A stretch of DNA of 64,000 nt from Oceanobacillus neutriphilus (lineage in GTDB: Bacteria; Bacillota; Bacilli; Bacillales; Amphibacillaceae): positions 124,001-188,000 of the forward strand of contig NZ_BMLW01000010.1 of assembly GCF_014645515.1 (NCBI RefSeq). Reading direction: 5' to 3'. The translations under genes were made by a program, and so were the position numbers. Below, in pieces: positions 61,413-64,000 of the stretch (positions are counted from its first letter, which is position 1; each line of letters starts with the position of its first letter). The notes beneath the pieces are model-generated. The model was not told the DNA's origin. It was given only the letters and a program-made list of their open reading frames with translations, and made no database searches.

Positions 61413-62084
61413 CTAATTAGAGCCCTGTGCCAGCTGCTCAAGATTTCCATTCTTATCCATACGGAATGATGGAGAGCTGATCAGGTTTGTATCCTCAAAA
61501 ACTGTCATCTTGCGGGCACGATCCATGATTTGAATAAAGGTTTGATAATCTTCTTTCATCGCATGCAGCTGCTGCTCTGTATCTGCTAAATTCTTTTGTA
61601 ATTCTTCCACTTTTGTATGCAAGGATTTATTCTCACTCTCTAACGATTGCATAGAAGATTTTGATTGATTGGAAGTATATAATTCTTGCTTTAGTGATTT
61701 TAAATACTTAATTACTGTATCCAGGTTAAATGCTGCAGCTGGTTCAGGATTCGTCTGTACTGTCGGCTGATCTGACGTTTCTTGAGACGAAATTGTCTCT
61801 GAAGTTTCGATCTGAACAGGTTTTGGAAGAGCTTGTACAGTTTTATTTAAAGCTCTTTTTCTCTCTTTTCGTTGTCTTTTAGCTAAATCAATTGCATTTT
61901 CATATTTATTACGTACTTCAGCATTCCACCTGAAACCGCAAGCGGCTGAAGTGCGATTTAAATGATCTCCCACCTCTTCAAAAGCATTTAACTGTGTGCT
62001 TCCCTCACGAATATGTCTCAAGACAGTTTCTGCCAGTAATAGATCATCTTCATGAGACCAAGCATCTTGCCTTACTTTTACCAT
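61413..62084 (-). CDS. RsfA-family prespore transcription regulator
   Basis: The predicted product has 223 residues. The N-terminal Myb/SANT-like domain (about 1-75) has QDAWSHEDDLLLAETVLRHIREG and CGFRWNAEVR, the pattern of RsfA and its paralogues (YlbO, YwfN), which tune sigma-F-dependent genes in the forespore. A linker rich in Gln, Thr and Ser follows, then a coiled coil near residues 130-185. ATG at 62084 is chosen since AGGAG is 8 nt upstream. Which paralogue this is cannot be told by eye. It replaces the tcdA-like gene yrvM in the B. subtilis order. Confidence 0.85.
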   Translation of the reverse strand: MVKVRQDAWSHEDDLLLAETVLRHIREGSTQLNAFEEVGDHLNRTSAACGFRWNAEVRNKYENAIDLAKRQRKERKRALNKTVQALPKPVQIETSETISSQETSDQPTVQTNPEPAAAFNLDTVIKYLKSLKQELYTSNQSKSSMQSLESENKSLHTKVEELQKNLADTEQQLHAMKEDYQTFIQIMDRARKMTVFEDTNLISSPSFRMDKNGNLEQLAQGSN

Positions 62085-62270
62085 GTCATTCACTCCTCAT
62101 TTTTAAGAAAATACTTAGAAAAATCTGCGTGCACTTTTATTTTAGTGAATAGGCAGTTTTCTTATATTTCACACGTTAAAAAATATACTTTCCTAACGTG
62201 CTAGAAAGATTATAGTAATCTCTATTCTTTCCAGAGGAGTTTAAAAATATACATTTCTTTATAATTATTA

Positions 62271-62749
62271 ACTTAACTTTCGCACTTTAAAAAGTAAATT
62301 CCTATCTACAGGTACAGGAGTTGATCATTTCTTCCATCTAACTCTTGACAAAGCATAAACTCTATCGAGAAAGAAGTAACGTGTGAGGCCACCGCTGCGG
62401 CGGACCGTTTTGACTCCTGAGGGATCAGCACCATCTGAAGATCCACTTTTGCCAAGTGATCTTCTTGGCAAAAGTTAGCTGAAGAGCGTGCTCCTAGGAA
62501 AGCAAAACGGTCCGCCTCCGCTAGCGGGGTATTCTATACTGAAATAACTGAACAAATTTTTCGTGTTGCATGATAAACATGTTCAGCACTCCTTTTTGGT
62601 GCATGAAAGCTATTCTTGATATGAATAATTCATGCTGTCATGATTTGAACTGCTAAAAAACCATTTGAAACACCAGCATGTTAATAGAGACCATGTATAT
62701 CCTGGAACAGCAAAGGTAGTATGTTTATTCTTAGGGGCCAAAGTTGAGT
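62271..62749 (+). repeat. Composite structured repeat, copy 3 (module A only)
   Basis: The ends are ACTTAACTTTCG at 62271-62282 and AAAGTTGAGT at 62740-62749. TATTA borders both ends and may be a target duplication. The left half matches copy 1 closely, including TTGACAAAGC and GGCCACC. The right half is shorter and diverged, and module B is absent between AACCATTTGAAACAC and the right end. Confidence 0.85.
62394..62521 (+). repeat. Module A of copy 3: core in the opposite orientation
   Basis: The same 13-bp arms as in copy 1 (62399-62411 and 62504-62516) enclose a 92-bp core (62412-62503) that starts GACTCCTGAGGG on the plus strand. By eye it differs at five of 92 positions from the reverse complement of the copy 1 core. 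GCAC/GTGC here replaces GCAT/ATGC there, a paired change. Confidence 0.85.
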
Positions 62750-62767
62750 TATTAACTTGCTAAGTCC

Positions 62768-64000
62768 CTACTTTTTTTCTTTATTAATCCGTTCATATAC
62801 TTGTTTCAATGCGTTTTCAAATTTTCCTGTTTCTTTCGGTGTATAGTAATCTCGATTTTTAATAGCATCTGGCAAATATTGCTGTTTTACCCAAGCACCA
62901 GGATAATTATGTGGATATTTATAATCTATTCCTCTGCCAAGCTTATTTGCTCCAGAGTAATGGGAATCCTTTAAGTGGGCGGGAATATCTCCGCTTTTTC
63001 CTTTGCGAATGTCCTCTAAAGCTGCGTCCAGTGCTTTATAGGCTGTATTTGATTTTGGAGAAAGGGCCAACTCTACCACAACACTGGCTAATGGAATGCG
63101 CGCTTCCGGAAAACCAATCCGTTCAGCTGCCTGTACAGCTGCAACAGCACGCGGGCCGGCTTGCGGGCTTGCCAGACCAATATCTTCATATGCAATAACA
63201 ATCAATCTTCTTGCAATGCTGTCTAAATCACCAGCTTCAATCAGCCTGCCCAAATAATGCAGGGCAGCATTCACATCACTGCCGCGGATGGATTTTTGAA
63301 AAGCACTCAGTACATCGTAATGAGCATCTCCATCTTTATCATGGGAAAAGCTTTTTTTCTGCATACATTCTTCTGCAATTTCCAATGTTATCTGAATTTG
63401 ATCATCCGTATTTGGCGGAGTGGAACTGGCAGCGAGTTCTAACCCGTTTAATGCGGAGCGCAGATCCCCATTTGCTGAAATAGCTAAATGTTCCATAGCA
63501 TCCGGACTGATCTGTATATTTTTATCCCCGTACCCATTCGTTGTATCCTGAATAGCACGCTGTAATGCTGTTTTAACATTTTCAAGGGTCAGGCCGTGCA
63601 GTTCAAACAAATGACAGCGGCTTCTTATTGCCGGATTAATGGAGTGATAAGGATTACTTGTTGTACAGCCGATTAAAGTTAATAAATTATTTTCTAAATG
63701 CGGCAGTAAAAAATCCTGTTTTGCTTTATCCAACCGATGGACTTCATCTAAAATAAGAACAGTTTGCCCCTGCATTTTTGCCTGCTCCACAACAATTTCC
63801 ATATCCTTCTTTTTATCTGTAACGGCATTTAACGTTTTGGATGGCAGTCCAATGGTTTCTGCCAGAGCATAGGCCATGGATGTTTTTCCGGTACCGGGCG
63901 GGCCGAACAAGATCATGGAAGAAAGCTGATTGGCTTTAACCATCCGGTCAATTATTTTTCCTTGACCTACCAGGTGTTCTTGTCCTATAATATCATCTAT
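62768..64000 (-). CDS. rarA: Replication-associated recombination protein RarA (partial at window end)
   Basis: RarA (MgsA, YrvN) is an AAA+ ATPase related to RuvB and clamp loaders that acts at stalled forks. The open frame runs to the last base of the window, so the N-terminus lies outside. Visible parts are DIIGQEHLVGQG, Walker A FGPPGTGKTS, Walker B LILDEVHRLDKAKQD, sensor 1 GCTTSNPYHS, and the C-terminal tetramerisation domain ending in DYKYPHNYPGAWVKQQYLP. About 410 residues are seen of the usual 420-425. An internal ATG at 63943 is not the start. Composite repeat copy 3 lies just downstream. Confidence 0.95.
   Translation of the reverse strand: MDDIIGQEHLVGQGKIIDRMVKANQLSSMILFGPPGTGKTSMAYALAETIGLPSKTLNAVTDKKKDMEIVVEQAKMQGQTVLILDEVHRLDKAKQDFLLPHLENNLLTLIGCTTSNPYHSINPAIRSRCHLFELHGLTLENVKTALQRAIQDTTNGYGDKNIQISPDAMEHLAISANGDLRSALNGLELAASSTPPNTDDQIQITLEIAEECMQKKSFSHDKDGDAHYDVLSAFQKSIRGSDVNAALHYLGRLIEAGDLDSIARRLIVIAYEDIGLASPQAGPRAVAAVQAAERIGFPEARIPLASVVVELALSPKSNTAYKALDAALEDIRKGKSGDIPAHLKDSHYSGANKLGRGIDYKYPHNYPGAWVKQQYLPDAIKNRDYYTPKETGKFENALKQVYERINKEKK

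Overview
The window is chromosomal DNA from a low-GC, endospore-forming Bacillaceae bacterium, most like Oceanobacillus or a close relative. This rests on a gene order that follows the B. subtilis clpX-lon-hem-valS-folC-mre-min-spoIVF-obg-safA-ruv-sec-relA-hisS-aspS-rarA region almost block by block. It also rests on many sporulation genes, strong AGGAGG ribosome sites, frequent TTG and GTG starts, and T-box leaders. I can place it to family with confidence, but the genus is an inference.

Layout: 1-5.3 kb holds proteostasis and ribosome-assembly genes (tig 3' end, clpX, lon, engB). 5.4-11.6 kb has a small membrane protein and the haem operon hemA-C-D-B-L, which lacks hemX and has a PerR-like box on its promoter. 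12.1-14.7 kb carries spore-coat genes (spoVID, ysxE) behind a sigma-E type promoter. 14.8-17.9 kb is a valine T-box plus valS. 17.9-19.7 kb is an accessory insertion: two overlapping ATP-grasp ligases on the minus strand behind a long palindrome. 19.8-27.2 kb holds folC, a SpoIIB-like SPOR protein, radC, mreBCD and minCD. 27.2-29.8 kb has a composite repeat and an inverted spoIVFA-spoIVFB pair. 30-34 kb holds rplU-prp-rpmA, spo0B, obgE and pheA. 34.2-39 kb has a BCCT transporter, safA, a YhcN-type lipoprotein and yebC. 39.3-49.2 kb holds ruvAB, queA, tgt, yajC, spoVB, comN, secDF and a LapA protein. 49.3-55.7 kb holds recJ, apt, relA and dtd. 55.7-61 kb has a 57-residue ORF, a T-box leader, hisS-aspS and gdhA. 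61-64 kb has 6S RNA, an RsfA-type regulator and the 3' part of rarA.

The most unusual content is non-coding. Three copies of a composite element (27245-28020, 52181-52790 inverted, 62271-62749) share a backbone with short terminal inverted repeats. They carry different combinations of two GC-rich, foldable modules. Module A sits in copies 1 and 3 between identical 13-bp inverted arms, but its 92-bp core is flipped relative to the backbone. Copy 2 looks like its empty site. Module B is in copies 1 and 2 and absent from copy 3. A stand-alone third module (C, about 39150-39270) has the same plan with different stem sequences, so the helices covary. This looks like a nested family of structured mobile repeats, possibly RNA-active.

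Other points of note are a decayed duplicate of the ClpX zinc-finger coding segment directly upstream of clpX, a hisS-aspS T-box whose specifier can be read as both GAC (Asp) and CAT (His), and several genes of the B. subtilis order that are missing (hemX, comC, maf, pheB, bofC).
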